Shown piece after piece: positions 18,544 through 29,121 of a stretch of DNA of 64,000 nucleotides. The DNA is from Vibrio sp. S9_S30. Its GTDB lineage: Bacteria > Pseudomonadota > Gammaproteobacteria > Enterobacterales > Vibrionaceae. The stretch is from assembly GCF_014694455.1 (NCBI RefSeq), contig NZ_JAAUWT010000001.1, positions 62,001-126,000 on the forward strand, in the 5' to 3' direction. A program made the translations under genes and the position numbers. The notes under the pieces are model-generated. The model searched no databases, was not told the DNA's origin, and worked only from the letters and a program-made list of their open reading frames with translations. Every line of letters begins with the position of its first letter. Position 1 is the first letter of the stretch.

Positions 18544-21207
18544 ATGTCTGATACGAAGCATGACGTAGACGCAATTGAAACTCAAGAATGGCTTCAGGCA
18601 CTTGAGTCAGTCGTTCGTGAAGAAGGTGTAGAACGAGCTCAATTCTTGTTAGAACAAGTTTTAGATAAAGCACGCCTTGATGGTGTAGATATGCCAACAG
18701 GCATCACAACCAACTACATCAACACGATCCCAGCCGATCAAGAACCAGCTTACCCTGGTGACACAACGTTAGAGCGCCGTATTCGAGCCATTATTCGTTG
18801 GAATGCGGTGATGATCGTTTTGCGTGCTTCTAAGAAAGACTTAGACCTAGGTGGTCACATGGCTTCTTATCAGTCTGCAGCGGCATTCTACGAAGTCTGT
18901 TTCAACCACTTCTTCCGTGCTCCCAATGAGACCGATGGTGGCGATCTGGTTTATTATCAAGGTCATATTTCTCCGGGGATTTACTCGCGTGCATTTGTTG
19001 AAGGTCGTCTAACGGAAGAGCAACTAGACAACTTCCGTCAAGAAGTAGACGGTAAAGGTATTCCTTCATACCCACACCCTAAACTGATGCCTGAATTCTG
19101 GCAGTTCCCCACTGTATCTATGGGCTTAGGTCCTATTTCAGCGATTTATCAAGCCCGTTTCCTTAAGTATCTTGATGGTCGTGGCTTAAAAGATACTTCT
19201 GCTCAACGTGTGTACGCTTTCCTAGGCGACGGTGAGATGGATGAGCCAGAATCACGTGGTTCTCTATCATTCGCTGCACGTGAGAAGCTGGACAACCTAT
19301 GCTTCCTAATCAACTGTAACCTTCAGCGCCTAGATGGCCCTGTTATGGGTAACGGTAGCATCATCCAAGAGCTCGAAGGTCTATTCAAAGGCGCGGGTTG
19401 GAACGTGGTTAAAGTTATCTGGGGCAGCAACTGGGATGCCTTGCTTGCGAAAGATACGACAGGTAAATTACTTCAGTTAATGAACGAAACTGTCGATGGC
19501 GATTACCAAACATTTAAGTCGAAAGATGGCGCATACGTACGTAAGCACTTCTTCGGTAAATACCCTGAGACAGCGGCACTTGTTGCTGATATGACCGATG
19601 ACGAAATTTTTGCCCTTAAGCGTGGCGGTCATGAGTCCTCTAAGCTTTACGCAGCCTACAAAAATGCGGCAGAAACGACGGGTCGTCCAACGGTTATCCT
19701 TGCTAAGACTGTAAAAGGTTACGGCATGGGTGAAGCCGCTGAAGGTAAGAACATCGCGCACCAAGTTAAGAAGATGGATATGACTCACGTACTTCACCTA
19801 CGTGATCGTCTAGGTCTTCAAGACATCTTAACTGACGATGCAGTGAAAGAGCTTCCGTACTTGAAACTGGAAGAAGGTTCGGCTGAATACGACTACCTTC
19901 ATGCGCGTCGTAAAGATCTAAAAGGTTATACGCCACAGCGTTTGCCTAACTTTACTCAAGAGCTTAAGATTCCTGAGCTAGAAGAATTTGCTCCATTATT
20001 GAGCGAGCAAAAGCGTGAAATCTCAACGACGATGGCTTATGTTCGTACGTTAAATATCCTTCTCAAGAATAAAGGCATCGGCAAAAACGTCGTCCCTATT
20101 ATCTGTGATGAAGCGCGTACGTTTGGTATGGAAGGTCTATTCCGTCAAATAGGTATTTATAACCCGCACGGTCAAGAATACACACCTGAAGATAAAGGCA
20201 TTGTTTCTTACTACAAAGAAGCGACTTCTGGTCAGGTTCTACAAGAAGGCATCAACGAGCTAGGCTCAATGGCCTCTTGGGTTGCGGCTGCGACGTCTTA
20301 CAGCACCAACGACCTGCCAATGATTCCATTCTACATCTACTACTCTATGTTCGGTTTCCAACGTGTTGGTGACATGGCGTGGATGGCGGGCGACCAACAA
20401 GCACGTGGCTTCCTACTGGGTGCAACGGCTGGTCGTACAACATTGAACGGTGAAGGTCTACAGCACGAGGACGGTCATTCGCACGTGTTAGCGAACACTA
20501 TCCCTAACTGTATTTCTTACGATCCAACGTTTGCGTATGAAGTCGCTGTGATCATGCAAGACGGTATCCGTCGTATGTACGGCGCTGGTCAAGAAAACGT
20601 GTTCTACTACCTAACGGTAATGAACGAAAACTACGCGATGCCAGCTATGCCTGAAGGCGCTGAAGAAGGCATTCGTAAAGGTATTTACAAGCTTGAATCT
20701 TACGCTGGTGCTAAGTCTAAAGTTCAACTATTGAGCTCTGGCACAATTATGAACGAAGTGCGTAAAGCCGCGACTATCCTAAGTGAAGAGTACGGTGTAG
20801 CGTCTGATGTATTCTCTGTGACCTCATTCAATGAGCTAACTCGTGATGGTCAGAGCGCAGAGCGTTACAATATGCTTCACCCTGAAGCCGAAGCGAAAGT
20901 TCCGTACATCACAACAGTACTTGGCACTGAGCCAACCATTGCTGCGACGGACTACATGAAGAACTACGCTGAGCAAGTTCGCGCGTTCATCCCGGCTGAT
21001 TCTTTCAAGGTTCTTGGTACTGACGGTTTTGGCCGCTCAGATAGCCGAGAAAACCTACGTCGTCACTTTGAAGTGAATGCCGGTTACGTTGTGGTTGCGG
21101 CACTAACTGAACTAGCGAAGCGTGGTGATGTTGAGAAATCAGTGGTTGTTGAAGCCATTAAAAAGTTCGACATCGACACTGAAAAAACCAACCCGCTATA
21201 CGCATAA
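18544..21207 (+). CDS. aceE: Pyruvate dehydrogenase E1 component, homodimeric type
   Basis: Thiamine-diphosphate enzyme that decarboxylates pyruvate and acetylates the lipoyl groups of AceF. At 887 residues it is the usual AceE length. The ThDP motif starts GDGEMDEPESRGSLSFAARE (about 229-248) and ends at INCNLQ. QHEDGHSHVLANTIPNC and GTDGFGRSDSRENLRRHFE near the C-terminus are AceE hallmarks. An AGAAGGATAG ribosome site precedes the ATG. Cotranscribed with aceF. Confidence 0.99.
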   Translation: MSDTKHDVDAIETQEWLQALESVVREEGVERAQFLLEQVLDKARLDGVDMPTGITTNYINTIPADQEPAYPGDTTLERRIRAIIRWNAVMIVLRASKKDLDLGGHMASYQSAAAFYEVCFNHFFRAPNETDGGDLVYYQGHISPGIYSRAFVEGRLTEEQLDNFRQEVDGKGIPSYPHPKLMPEFWQFPTVSMGLGPISAIYQARFLKYLDGRGLKDTSAQRVYAFLGDGEMDEPESRGSLSFAAREKLDNLCFLINCNLQRLDGPVMGNGSIIQELEGLFKGAGWNVVKVIWGSNWDALLAKDTTGKLLQLMNETVDGDYQTFKSKDGAYVRKHFFGKYPETAALVADMTDDEIFALKRGGHESSKLYAAYKNAAETTGRPTVILAKTVKGYGMGEAAEGKNIAHQVKKMDMTHVLHLRDRLGLQDILTDDAVKELPYLKLEEGSAEYDYLHARRKDLKGYTPQRLPNFTQELKIPELEEFAPLLSEQKREISTTMAYVRTLNILLKNKGIGKNVVPIICDEARTFGMEGLFRQIGIYNPHGQEYTPEDKGIVSYYKEATSGQVLQEGINELGSMASWVAAATSYSTNDLPMIPFYIYYSMFGFQRVGDMAWMAGDQQARGFLLGATAGRTTLNGEGLQHEDGHSHVLANTIPNCISYDPTFAYEVAVIMQDGIRRMYGAGQENVFYYLTVMNENYAMPAMPEGAEEGIRKGIYKLESYAGAKSKVQLLSSGTIMNEVRKAATILSEEYGVASDVFSVTSFNELTRDGQSAERYNMLHPEAEAKVPYITTVLGTEPTIAATDYMKNYAEQVRAFIPADSFKVLGTDGFGRSDSRENLRRHFEVNAGYVVVAALTELAKRGDVEKSVVVEAIKKFDIDTEKTNPLYA

Positions 21208-21238
21208 GACAACGCTTAATTTAGAAGGTAGATAAGCA

Positions 21239-22843
21239 ATGGCAATCGAAATTAATGTGCCTGACATCGGTGCAGATGAGGTTGAAGTTACTGAGATTCT
21301 TGTAAGCGTTGGCGACAAGGTCGAAGAAGAACAATCCCTTATCACGGTAGAAGGTGATAAAGCCTCTATGGAAGTTCCTGCATCTCAAGCGGGCGTAGTG
21401 AAAGAGATAAAAGTAACGGAAGGTGATTCAGTCACCACTGGCACTTTGATCATGATCTTTGAAGCAGAGGGAGCGGCGGAAGCGGCGGAAGCGGCACCTG
21501 CGCCAGCTACGGAAGCGGCTCCTGTCGCTGAAGCAGCGCCGGCAGCACCTGTTGCGTCTGCAGAGAAAGAAATTCATGTTCCAGATATCGGTGGCGACGA
21601 AGTTGAAGTGACTGAGATCATGGTAGCGGTTGGCGATGCAGTCGAAGAAGAGCAGTCTCTTATCACTGTTGAAGGCGACAAAGCGTCCATGGAAGTGCCT
21701 GCACCGTTCGCTGGTACAGTAAAAGAGATCAAGATTAACGCTGGCGACAAAGTGTCGACAGGTTCTCTCATCATGACGTTTGTTGTAGAAGGCGCTGTGC
21801 CAGCTCCTGCCCCAGCTCAAGCTGAAGCAGCTGCTCCTGCGGCGGCTCCAGCAAAAACGGAAGCACCAAAAGCGGCTCCAGCTGCGTCTACGGGGGATTT
21901 CCAAGAGAACAACGAGTACGCTCATGCCTCTCCAGTTGTTCGTCGTCTCGCTCGTGAGTTTGGCGTAAACCTATCTAAGGTGAAAGGTTCGGGTCGTAAG
22001 AGTCGCATCTTGAAAGAAGATGTTCAGTCTTACGTTAAAGATGCACTCAAGCGTCTAGAGTCGGGCTCTGCTGCTTCAGGCAGTGGCGATGGTTCGGCGT
22101 TAGGTCTACTTCCTTGGCCAAAAGTTGATTTCAGCAAGTTCGGTGAAACAGAAGTTCAGAAACTGTCTAAAATTAAGAAGATTTCTGGCGCAAATCTACA
22201 CCGTAACTGGGTGATGATCCCTCACGTTACACAGTGGGATAACGCAGACATCACTGAGCTAGAAGCATTCCGTAAAGAGCAGAATGCAATCGAAGCGAAG
22301 AAAGATTCGGGCATGAAGATCACGCCACTTGTGTTCATCATGAAAGCGGTGGCGAAAGCGCTAGAAGCGTTCCCTGCATTCAACTCGTCTCTTTCTGAAG
22401 ATGGTGAAAGCATCATTCTTAAGAAATACGTGAACGTCGGTATTGCAGTAGATACACCAAATGGCCTGGTTGTTCCTGTATTCAAAGACGTGAACAAGAA
22501 AGGTATTTACGAGTTATCTGAAGAGCTGATGGTGGTGTCTAAGAAAGCCCGCGCTGGTAAGCTGACGGCGGGTGACATGCAAGGTGGATGTTTCACTATT
22601 TCTAGCTTGGGTGGTATCGGCGGAACAGCATTTACACCAATCGTGAATGCACCAGAAGTCGGAATTCTAGGTGTATCCAAGTCTGAAATGAAGCCTGTAT
22701 GGAATGGTAAAGAGTTCACGCCACGTCTGCAGTTGCCATTATCGCTTTCATACGACCACCGTGTGATTGATGGTGCAGAAGGTGCGCGCTTCATCACTTA
22801 CTTGAATGGTTGCTTAAGCGATATCCGTCGCTTAGTGCTATAA
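21239..22843 (+). CDS. aceF: Dihydrolipoamide acetyltransferase (E2), two lipoyl domains
   Basis: Core of the pyruvate dehydrogenase complex; transfers acetyl from lipoyl-lysine to CoA. In 534 residues there are two lipoyl domains (about 1-78 and 110-187, lipoyl lysines Lys41 and Lys148 in EGDKASM), Ala/Pro-rich linkers, an E1/E3-binding domain (about 225-262, [15 protein letters not shown]) and the catalytic domain with His507 and Asp511 in [10 protein letters not shown]. coli AceF has three lipoyl domains, so this one is a domain shorter. It begins 31 bases after aceE. Confidence 0.97.
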   Translation: MAIEINVPDIGADEVEVTEILVSVGDKVEEEQSLITVEGDKASMEVPASQAGVVKEIKVTEGDSVTTGTLIMIFEAEGAAEAAEAAPAPATEAAPVAEAAPAAPVASAEKEIHVPDIGGDEVEVTEIMVAVGDAVEEEQSLITVEGDKASMEVPAPFAGTVKEIKINAGDKVSTGSLIMTFVVEGAVPAPAPAQAEAAAPAAAPAKTEAPKAAPAASTGDFQENNEYAHASPVVRRLAREFGVNLSKVKGSGRKSRILKEDVQSYVKDALKRLESGSAASGSGDGSALGLLPWPKVDFSKFGETEVQKLSKIKKISGANLHRNWVMIPHVTQWDNADITELEAFRKEQNAIEAKKDSGMKITPLVFIMKAVAKALEAFPAFNSSLSEDGESIILKKYVNVGIAVDTPNGLVVPVFKDVNKKGIYELSEELMVVSKKARAGKLTAGDMQGGCFTISSLGGIGGTAFTPIVNAPEVGILGVSKSEMKPVWNGKEFTPRLQLPLSLSYDHRVIDGAEGARFITYLNGCLSDIRRLVL

Positions 22844-22861
22844 GTCAAGATACGTAAAATC

Positions 22862-22888
22862 AGGGCGGCTATTAGCCGCCCTTAAATT
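22862..22888 (+). terminator. Hairpin between aceF and lpd, possible partial terminator
   Basis: A 9-bp perfect stem (AGGGCGGCT with AGCCGCCCT) and 3-base loop is followed by TAAATTA, so the T tract is weak. It sits 18 bases past aceF. It may reduce read-through into lpd or protect the upstream mRNA end; lpd, 247 bases away from aceF, probably also has its own promoter, as in E. coli. Confidence 0.5.
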
Positions 22889-23090
22889 ACAAGCTAACGG
22901 TTTGATTTAACCTTGTTGATAATAAGCGAATCTCAATCGAACTGTTGTCTGGCTCACAGGCTAAATGGATTTACTTTTCACACCTTTAACAACTCTGTAA
23001 ACTGTTTCGGTCTGAAAATAAAACGTTCTAAAAAAGAATTCATTGAACCCCCACTCAGCCTGTTAGGGATAATGACTACAAGAGGTCAAA

Positions 23091-24521
23091 ATGAGCAAAG
23101 AAATTAAAGCCCAAGTTGTTGTACTTGGTTCTGGTCCTGCTGGTTACTCTGCTGCATTCCGTTGTGCGGATTTAGGTCTAGAAACCGTACTTATCGAGCG
23201 TTACACCACTCTAGGTGGAGTGTGTCTAAATGTGGGGTGTATCCCATCTAAAGCACTGCTACACGTATCTAAAGTGATCGAAGAAGCGAAAGCAATGGCT
23301 GATCACGGTGTGGTATTTGGTGAACCGCAAACGGACATCAACAAAATCCGAATCTGGAAAGAAAAGGTGGTTAATCAGCTAACTGGCGGTCTTGGCGGTA
23401 TGGCTAAGATGCGTAATATCACTGTGGTTAATGGTTACGGTAAATTCACTGGTCCTAACTCGATCCTTGTCGAAGGAGAAAGCGAAGCGACGACGGTGAA
23501 CTTTGACAACGCCATCATTGCCGCAGGTTCTCGTCCAATTAAACTTCCGTTTATTCCACATGAAGATCCTCGTATTTGGGATTCTACCGATGCGCTGGAA
23601 CTGAAAGAAGTCCCGGGTAAACTGCTTATTATGGGCGGTGGTATCATTGGTCTTGAAATGGGCACAGTATACCAGTCTCTAGGTTCCAAGGTTGACGTTG
23701 TTGAGATGTTTGACCAAGTGATCCCTGCCGCGGATAAAGACATCGTTAAGGTTTACACTAAGCGAGTCAAAGACAAGTTCAACTTGATGCTAGAAACCAA
23801 AGTGACGGCTGTTGAAGCGAAAGAAGATGGTATCTACGTATCAATGGAAGGCAAAAAAGCGCCGGCAGAAGCTGAACGTTATGATGCTGTTCTTGTGGCG
23901 ATTGGTCGTGTGCCGAACGGTCTTCTTATCGATGGTGAAAAAGCCGGTATCGAAATTGATGAGCGTGGCTTTATCAATGTTGATAAGCAAATGCGCACAA
24001 ACGTACCTCATATCTTTGCGATTGGTGATGTTGTCGGTCAGCCAATGTTGGCACACAAAGGTGTGCACGAAGGTCATGTGGCGGCGGAAGTGATTTCTGG
24101 TAAGAAACACTACTTCGATCCTAAAGTTATTCCTTCAATTGCTTACACTGAGCCAGAAGTGGCATGGGTGGGTAAAACAGAGAAAGAAGCAAAAGCGGAA
24201 GGCATCAACTACGAAACAGCCACTTTCCCATGGGCTGCATCTGGACGTGCAATCGCGTCTGACTGTGCGGATGGTATGACGAAGCTTATTTTCGATAAAG
24301 AAACACACCGCGTTATCGGTGGCGCTATTGTGGGTACGAACGGTGGTGAGCTACTCGGTGAAATTGGTTTGGCTATCGAGATGGGCTGTGATGCGGAAGA
24401 CATCGCCCTGACCATTCATGCTCACCCAACGTTACACGAATCTGTCGGTTTGGCTGCTGAAGTGTTTGAAGGTTCTATTACTGACCTTCCAAACAAGAAG
24501 GCTGTGAAGAAGAAAAAGTAA
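23091..24521 (+). CDS. lpdA: Dihydrolipoyl dehydrogenase (E3)
   Basis: FAD enzyme that reoxidises dihydrolipoamide for the pyruvate and 2-oxoglutarate dehydrogenase complexes and for glycine cleavage. The 476 residues show the FAD motif GSGPAGYSAA (about 13-22), the redox disulphide Cys45-Cys50 (GGVCLNVGC), the NAD motif MGGGIIGLEMG, and HAHPTLHE with the catalytic His near the C-terminus. AAGAGGTC precedes the ATG. Confidence 0.98.
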   Translation: MSKEIKAQVVVLGSGPAGYSAAFRCADLGLETVLIERYTTLGGVCLNVGCIPSKALLHVSKVIEEAKAMADHGVVFGEPQTDINKIRIWKEKVVNQLTGGLGGMAKMRNITVVNGYGKFTGPNSILVEGESEATTVNFDNAIIAAGSRPIKLPFIPHEDPRIWDSTDALELKEVPGKLLIMGGGIIGLEMGTVYQSLGSKVDVVEMFDQVIPAADKDIVKVYTKRVKDKFNLMLETKVTAVEAKEDGIYVSMEGKKAPAEAERYDAVLVAIGRVPNGLLIDGEKAGIEIDERGFINVDKQMRTNVPHIFAIGDVVGQPMLAHKGVHEGHVAAEVISGKKHYFDPKVIPSIAYTEPEVAWVGKTEKEAKAEGINYETATFPWAASGRAIASDCADGMTKLIFDKETHRVIGGAIVGTNGGELLGEIGLAIEMGCDAEDIALTIHAHPTLHESVGLAAEVFEGSITDLPNKKAVKKKK

Positions 24522-24545
24522 CTTTTCTTTATGCTGAATGATAAA

Positions 24546-24570
24546 AGCCGCTGCCAGTCAGCGGTTTTTT
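24546..24570 (+). terminator. Intrinsic terminator after lpdA
   Basis: Stem CCGCTG with CAGCGG, 5-base loop, then six T. Confidence 0.8.
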
Positions 24571-24624
24571 GTTACAAGCTTTCGCGGCTTTTGCTAGTAG
24601 CTCAGGTTAGATGGTTGACTCTAA

Positions 24625-24653
24625 CAAAAAAACGGAGGGAAAACCCTCCGTTT
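24625..24653 (-). terminator. Intrinsic terminator after the litR-type gene
   Basis: On the minus strand a 10-bp stem (AAACGGAGGG with CCCTCCGTTT) and 4-base loop is followed by TTTTG. It is placed tail to tail with the lpdA terminator. Confidence 0.85.
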
Positions 24654-24682
24654 GTCGATTTTGCAGTTTACAAAAGGACGTT

Positions 24683-25294
24683 TTAATCTTGCTTGTAAAT
24701 GCAAAGCATACCTAAGAAGCTGCCTACAAGCCCTTCTAAGTACTCAGGGTCTGGGTTGCGGTTAGCTTGAACATAAAGGGAGTAGCAAATGCCGTGTAAT
24801 AGCTTAGCTAAGTCTTCTGCTTTGTGTTCATCACATACTTCACCACGCTGCATGGCTGCTAGGAACATCTCTTCAACACGCTTCTGAGAGCTTTCGTTAC
24901 TGGATAGGAACAAAGGCCATACCTCTTCACGAGTGGAGGTGCTCCATTCGAACCAAACTTTCATCCAGTGCGTGCCATCCAGTGCAGATTTGATGATGTT
25001 CTTGGTTAGGCTCGTCAAGTTTTCTTCAGCCGTCGCTTCTGGAAGAATGCTTTCGTCGATGAACTGAGCGTATTGCTTTTCAACTTGGCTCAACACTTCA
25101 TCAACCAAATCTTCACGCGTTTGGAAGTAGTTAAAAACAGTAGCCACTGATACCTGAGCAATCTCAGCAATATCAGCGTGACCACCGCGACCGATGCCGC
25201 GTTTTGCGAATACTTCGATCGCAATATCATGAAGTTGCTCTTTACGCTTTTGTGGAGATAGCCTTGTTCTTGGACGTTTTTTTACAGTATCCAT
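24683..25294 (-). CDS. litR: Quorum-sensing master regulator, LuxR/HapR/LitR type (TetR family)
   Basis: TetR-family output regulator of the Vibrio quorum-sensing cascade, 203 residues. The N-terminal DNA-binding domain is nearly invariant (KRPRTRLSPQKRKEQL and RGIGRGGHADIAEIAQVSVA), and ICYSLYVQANRNPDPE and LGMLCIYK mark the ligand domain. The middle is closer to V. fischeri LitR than to HapR or V. harveyi LuxR by eye, hence the symbol. The usual NYFPTRED is NYFQTRED here (Gln in place of Pro, about residue 57). Position between lpd and hpt is that of opaR and luxR. Qrr sRNA control is expected at the start region (GTTGGCAAGG) but not shown. Confidence 0.93.
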   Translation of the reverse strand: MDTVKKRPRTRLSPQKRKEQLHDIAIEVFAKRGIGRGGHADIAEIAQVSVATVFNYFQTREDLVDEVLSQVEKQYAQFIDESILPEATAEENLTSLTKNIIKSALDGTHWMKVWFEWSTSTREEVWPLFLSSNESSQKRVEEMFLAAMQRGEVCDEHKAEDLAKLLHGICYSLYVQANRNPDPEYLEGLVGSFLGMLCIYKQD

Positions 25295-25492
25295 AATTGA
25301 TTTTCCTTGCCAACATATGAAGTTTAATGATTATTTTATAATTAGATTTGCCATATGAGTGTAATGGTGCATATAAAAGTGTCAATCAGGAAATATTAAA
25401 AAGTACTTAATTTCATGACCAAGTTAAAATTTACCCTGAGTCGTTTGCAGTGGTAAAATGTGTCAATGAGTGCACATTAACGAAAATTCAAA

Positions 25493-25513
25493 TTATTGAT
25501 AATGTGATTTTAT
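25493..25513 (+). promoter_or_regulatory. Candidate LuxR/HapR-type operator in the litR-hpt gap
   Basis: TTATTGATAA at 25493-25502 matches one complete half of the published LuxR-type consensus; the other half is poor. It lies about 200 bases upstream of the litR start and 46 bases before hpt. Members of this family repress their own promoters, so autoregulation is plausible. This is inference from a half-site. Confidence 0.35.
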
Positions 25514-25547
25514 TTGCAAAATCAGCCACTAATTAATTGAGAGCAGT

Positions 25548-26081
25548 ATGAAACATACAGTTGAAGTCATGATTTCTGAGCAAGACGTTCAGGATCGAGT
25601 TATCGAATTGGGTAAAAAAATTACTGAGCGCTACAAAGATTCAGATAAAGAATTGGTGCTGGTGGGGCTGCTTCGTGGTTCATTCGTTTTTATGGCTGAT
25701 CTGACGCGTGCTATTGGTAAGAACCATTCTGTCGATTTTATGACCGCTTCTAGCTACGGCAATTCAATGGAAAGCTCTCGTGATGTGCGTATTTTAAAAG
25801 ATCTGGATGATGATATTAAAGGCAAAGACGTTTTGTTGGTGGAAGACATTATCGATACTGGTAACACGTTGAGCAAGGTGTGTGAAATTTTAGAAATACG
25901 TGAACCCGCGTCTATTGAAATTTGTACGTTGTTAGACAAACCATCACGCCGTGAAATTGCCGTGGATGCACAATTTATTGGCTTTGAAATTCCGGATGAG
26001 TTTGTTGTTGGTGTCGGTATCGATTACGCACAGAAATACCGTAACTTACCGTACATTGGAAAAGTGGTTCCGCAGGAATAA
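25548..26081 (+). CDS. hpt: Hypoxanthine phosphoribosyltransferase
   Basis: Salvages hypoxanthine (and guanine) with PRPP to IMP or GMP. The 177 residues include the PRPP loop [14 protein letters not shown] (about 102-115), [15 protein letters not shown] (about 42-56) and [21 protein letters not shown] near the C-terminus. ATTGAGAGCAG precedes the ATG. It is divergent from the litR-type gene, as in other vibrios. Confidence 0.97.
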   Translation: MKHTVEVMISEQDVQDRVIELGKKITERYKDSDKELVLVGLLRGSFVFMADLTRAIGKNHSVDFMTASSYGNSMESSRDVRILKDLDDDIKGKDVLLVEDIIDTGNTLSKVCEILEIREPASIEICTLLDKPSRREIAVDAQFIGFEIPDEFVVGVGIDYAQKYRNLPYIGKVVPQE

Positions 26082-26109
26082 AGGCCTACCCGTATAGTAA
26101 ATAGAAGAG

Positions 26110-26134
26110 ACGCCACTGTTATAGTGGCGTTTTG
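26110..26134 (+). terminator. Intrinsic terminator after hpt
   Basis: An 8-bp perfect stem (ACGCCACT with AGTGGCGT), 5-base loop, then TTTTGT. It lies between convergent hpt and cca. Confidence 0.75.
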
Positions 26135-26151
26135 TCTGCTGCTTTTGGGGG

Positions 26152-27363
26152 TTACAATTCTTGAATAAAGCGCAGCCGCCGCTTGTCTAGCTCCTCACGT
26201 ATGTCTTTTCCTTGAAATCCATCTCGAATGACGTTTTGAACATCCGCTTGTAATGCGGCTTGATACGCTTGATTAAAAAGTGTTGATTGAGGGTAGGGAT
26301 GGTTTTCCAAGCCCAGTCGACCACGATGATCGGCTTCACAGCAGACCAAGAGCTGCGCTAGGCGTTCCGGTTTACGCCATACATTTAGTTTATTCAGGAT
26401 CTTAAGCTTTGTTTTTGCTCGTAGCTCTGCTGCTCGGTGTATATTGGTGTGGTGTTCACATACAACGAGTGCCGTGTCTCGGTATTCATTTGGAATCTTA
26501 ATGCGCTGACATAATGCCTTAATAATATTGAGCCCGGTATGGCAATGCATTTTATGGCTTGGCCACTCTTCTTTCGGTGTGACGCCTTTCCCCAAGTCGT
26601 GAACTTGCGCCGCAAATCGAATCACAGGGTCTCGACTCAAATTGGCGGCTTGTCTAGCAACCATCAATGTGTGGATGCCAGTATCGATTTCTGGGTGCCA
26701 CTGTTGCGGTTGAGGTACACCAAATAGTGCGTCCAATTCCGGTAGAATGACACTTAATGCGCCACATTGTCTGAGTATCTCAAGGAAAACGTCAGGTCTG
26801 TCTGTACTGAGAGATTTGTACCATTCCTGCCAAACACGCTCGGGCGTCAAGTGTTCAAGCTCTCCGGATTGCGTTATCTTTGACATCAACTTGAGAGTGT
26901 CGTCTGCGACAGTAAACCCTAATGAAGCCAGTTTGGCAGCGAATCGTGCCACTCTAAGAACACGAAGAGGGTCCTCTGTAAACGCATCTGACACATGGCG
27001 CAAGATTTTGTTGTGTAGATCAACTTGCCCGCCGTAAGGGTCAACGATAGTTCCATCTTTGTGTTGAGCCATGGCGTTAATGGTTAAATCTCTTCGGAAA
27101 AGGTCATCCTCAATGGTCACATCAGGCGCAAAGTGACATTCAAATCCTGTGTAACCATGCCCAGATTTGCGCTCTGTACGAGCCAATGCGTACTCTTCGT
27201 GGCTTTCGGGGTGCAAGAACACAGGAAAGTCTTTACCGACGGCTTGGAATCTATTGGCAAGCATTTTTTCTGGCGAGCTACCAACCACAACCCAATCTTT
27301 GTCGTGTACTGGAATGCCTAGCAATTGATCTCGCACCGCACCACCGACTAAATATACGTCCAA
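26152..27363 (-). CDS. cca: CCA tRNA nucleotidyltransferase
   Basis: Adds or repairs the 3' CCA of tRNAs. I assign a TTG start at 27363, directly before [15 protein letters not shown], because AGGAGGT lies seven bases upstream and the family begins there; this gives 403 residues. A longer ATG frame to 27555 would overlap gspA and adds unrelated sequence. The nucleotidyl-transfer domain holds [13 protein letters not shown] and [11 protein letters not shown] (about 110-120); a C-terminal HD domain ([10 protein letters not shown]) supplies phosphatase/phosphodiesterase activity, as in E. coli. Confidence 0.95.
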   Translation of the reverse strand: MDVYLVGGAVRDQLLGIPVHDKDWVVVGSSPEKMLANRFQAVGKDFPVFLHPESHEEYALARTERKSGHGYTGFECHFAPDVTIEDDLFRRDLTINAMAQHKDGTIVDPYGGQVDLHNKILRHVSDAFTEDPLRVLRVARFAAKLASLGFTVADDTLKLMSKITQSGELEHLTPERVWQEWYKSLSTDRPDVFLEILRQCGALSVILPELDALFGVPQPQQWHPEIDTGIHTLMVARQAANLSRDPVIRFAAQVHDLGKGVTPKEEWPSHKMHCHTGLNIIKALCQRIKIPNEYRDTALVVCEHHTNIHRAAELRAKTKLKILNKLNVWRKPERLAQLLVCCEADHRGRLGLENHPYPQSTLFNQAYQAALQADVQNVIRDGFQGKDIREELDKRRLRFIQEL

Positions 27364-27447
27364 GTTTGACCTCCTAATTATGCCATGGAGCTTTACAAAC
27401 CCCGTCACAATGGTAACTTGCCAGAATCTTAGCGAAGAGAGATAAGC

Positions 27448-29070
27448 ATGTATAAGGATTTTTTCGGTTTCACGGAGATGCCGTTCTCCATAGTACCGAG
27501 TTCTCGGTATTTGTATTTGAGTGCGCGTCACAGAGAAGCAATGAATCATCTTCAATCGGGTTTGGGAGAAGGTGGCGGATTTGCGATGCTGACTGGTGAA
27601 GTTGGAACAGGCAAAACGACGGTGTCGAAAGCCATGCTTTCCACTCTAGGAGAGGAAACCAAAGCCGCGCTTATTCTCAATCCAACGTATTCAAACCAAG
27701 ATTTGCTGGAGGCTATTTGCGATGAATTTGGTATTGAATACCCAGAATCAGCCAGCCTGAAAGAGCTGACGCAATCCATTCAGCGTTTCTTACTTGAGAA
27801 TCATGAGAGCGGATGTCAAACGCTTTTGATCATAGATGAAGCGCAGCATCTCCTTCCTGATGTGCTAGAGCAATTAAGATTACTCACCAATCTAGAAACC
27901 GATAGTCAAAAACTTTTAAAAGTATTGCTGATTGGGCAGCCTGAATTACAAGCAAAGTTACAGACAACGGAACTCAGACAGCTTGCACAGCGTATTACTG
28001 GTCGATATCACCTGTTACCACTTAACCCTACAGAGGTGAGTGAGTACATTGCGTTTCGGCTTGGGTTGGCGAATGGCTCCCAAAGTAGTTTCGAACCCGC
28101 TGCAATTAAAGTCATCGCAAAATACACGCAGGGTATACCTCGTCTTATCAATTTGATCTGCGATAAAAGCCTACAATATGCCAGTCAAAGTGGTGTTAAG
28201 GTTGTGAATAAAGCGCGAGCCGAACAAGCTTGCCAGGATGTCATGGCGTTCCAAGCACCCGTTCAGGGGGCTCCCTCACCATCGTCACGCTCCTCTTCGA
28301 TTTGGCAAACACTGCTGCTATTAACTGGGAGCGCAGCACTCGCGATATTGGCTTATTTTGCTACACCACTGGTGCTTCAGAAAGTGATTCCAGCTCAACC
28401 TCCAGAAGTCCAAGTTACAACCAAGACGATCCAAATACCGGTTGTTGATACTTTGTTGCCTTATTTAAAGCGCAGCGAAGGTGAAACAGAAACAACGCTA
28501 AAGCTGTTCGGTTTATGGGGGCTTAAGGCTTCGGTTAGAGATACGAATTGTGAAAGGTCTCGCTCTTCCTACTATTGTTCCATTGAGTCAGGAGGGTTAG
28601 ATGACGTGATAACGCGGAATCGCCCCGTGGTTTTTGCGCTGAATGTGGGCGACGAACGACATTATTCGTTGCTGTATGCAATATCTGGCAATACGGCTCA
28701 AATTCTGGTTGGAGACGCTCGTATAGAAGTGCCTATCGGGTGGTTGGAGCAGAACTGGGCTGGTGAATATCGCACTATTTGGCATGATCCAATTGCGGAG
28801 ACGCTTAAGCTTGGGCAGCAAGGCGAATCCGTTGCTAAGTTAGATGTGATGTTGGCTAAGGCACTCGGTGAACCATCACTGGGCAGTGATGTTTTTGATG
28901 AAGTATTGAAAGACAAAGTGGAAGCATTTCAGCGTTGGCAAGGGTTATTTGTTGATGGAATTGTAGGAGCTAAGACCTTGCAGTATTTAGATCTAATTGT
29001 GAACGATTTGGCGCCATCATTGACCGCTCCATCATTGACTAAAGTGACTGAGGAACCATCGGATGCGTAA
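27448..29070 (+). CDS. gspA: Secretin-assembly ATPase GspA/ExeA
   Basis: Inner-membrane protein that, with GspB, helps pass the type II secretin through peptidoglycan (known from Aeromonas ExeAB). In 540 residues: an AAA ATPase with Walker [12 protein letters not shown] (about 48-58) and [13 protein letters not shown] (about 126-138), a single membrane span (about 288-312), a periplasmic C39-peptidase-like region (about 345-450) whose catalytic function is doubtful, and a peptidoglycan-binding domain (about 460-525, [17 protein letters not shown]). It is divergent from cca and precedes gspB by 51 bases. The rest of the gsp operon is not in the window. Confidence 0.92.
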   Translation: MYKDFFGFTEMPFSIVPSSRYLYLSARHREAMNHLQSGLGEGGGFAMLTGEVGTGKTTVSKAMLSTLGEETKAALILNPTYSNQDLLEAICDEFGIEYPESASLKELTQSIQRFLLENHESGCQTLLIIDEAQHLLPDVLEQLRLLTNLETDSQKLLKVLLIGQPELQAKLQTTELRQLAQRITGRYHLLPLNPTEVSEYIAFRLGLANGSQSSFEPAAIKVIAKYTQGIPRLINLICDKSLQYASQSGVKVVNKARAEQACQDVMAFQAPVQGAPSPSSRSSSIWQTLLLLTGSAALAILAYFATPLVLQKVIPAQPPEVQVTTKTIQIPVVDTLLPYLKRSEGETETTLKLFGLWGLKASVRDTNCERSRSSYYCSIESGGLDDVITRNRPVVFALNVGDERHYSLLYAISGNTAQILVGDARIEVPIGWLEQNWAGEYRTIWHDPIAETLKLGQQGESVAKLDVMLAKALGEPSLGSDVFDEVLKDKVEAFQRWQGLFVDGIVGAKTLQYLDLIVNDLAPSLTAPSLTKVTEEPSDA

Positions 29071-29121
29071 TGTGCATAATCGGATAAAGTGGAAAGGGGC
29101 TTCCAGCCATTGGGGGATTCA

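Noticed and set aside
27364..27555. Long N-terminal extension of cca to an ATG at 27555
   Set aside because: It overlaps the start of gspA, has no family similarity, and a TTG with an excellent ribosome site lies at the conserved N-terminus.
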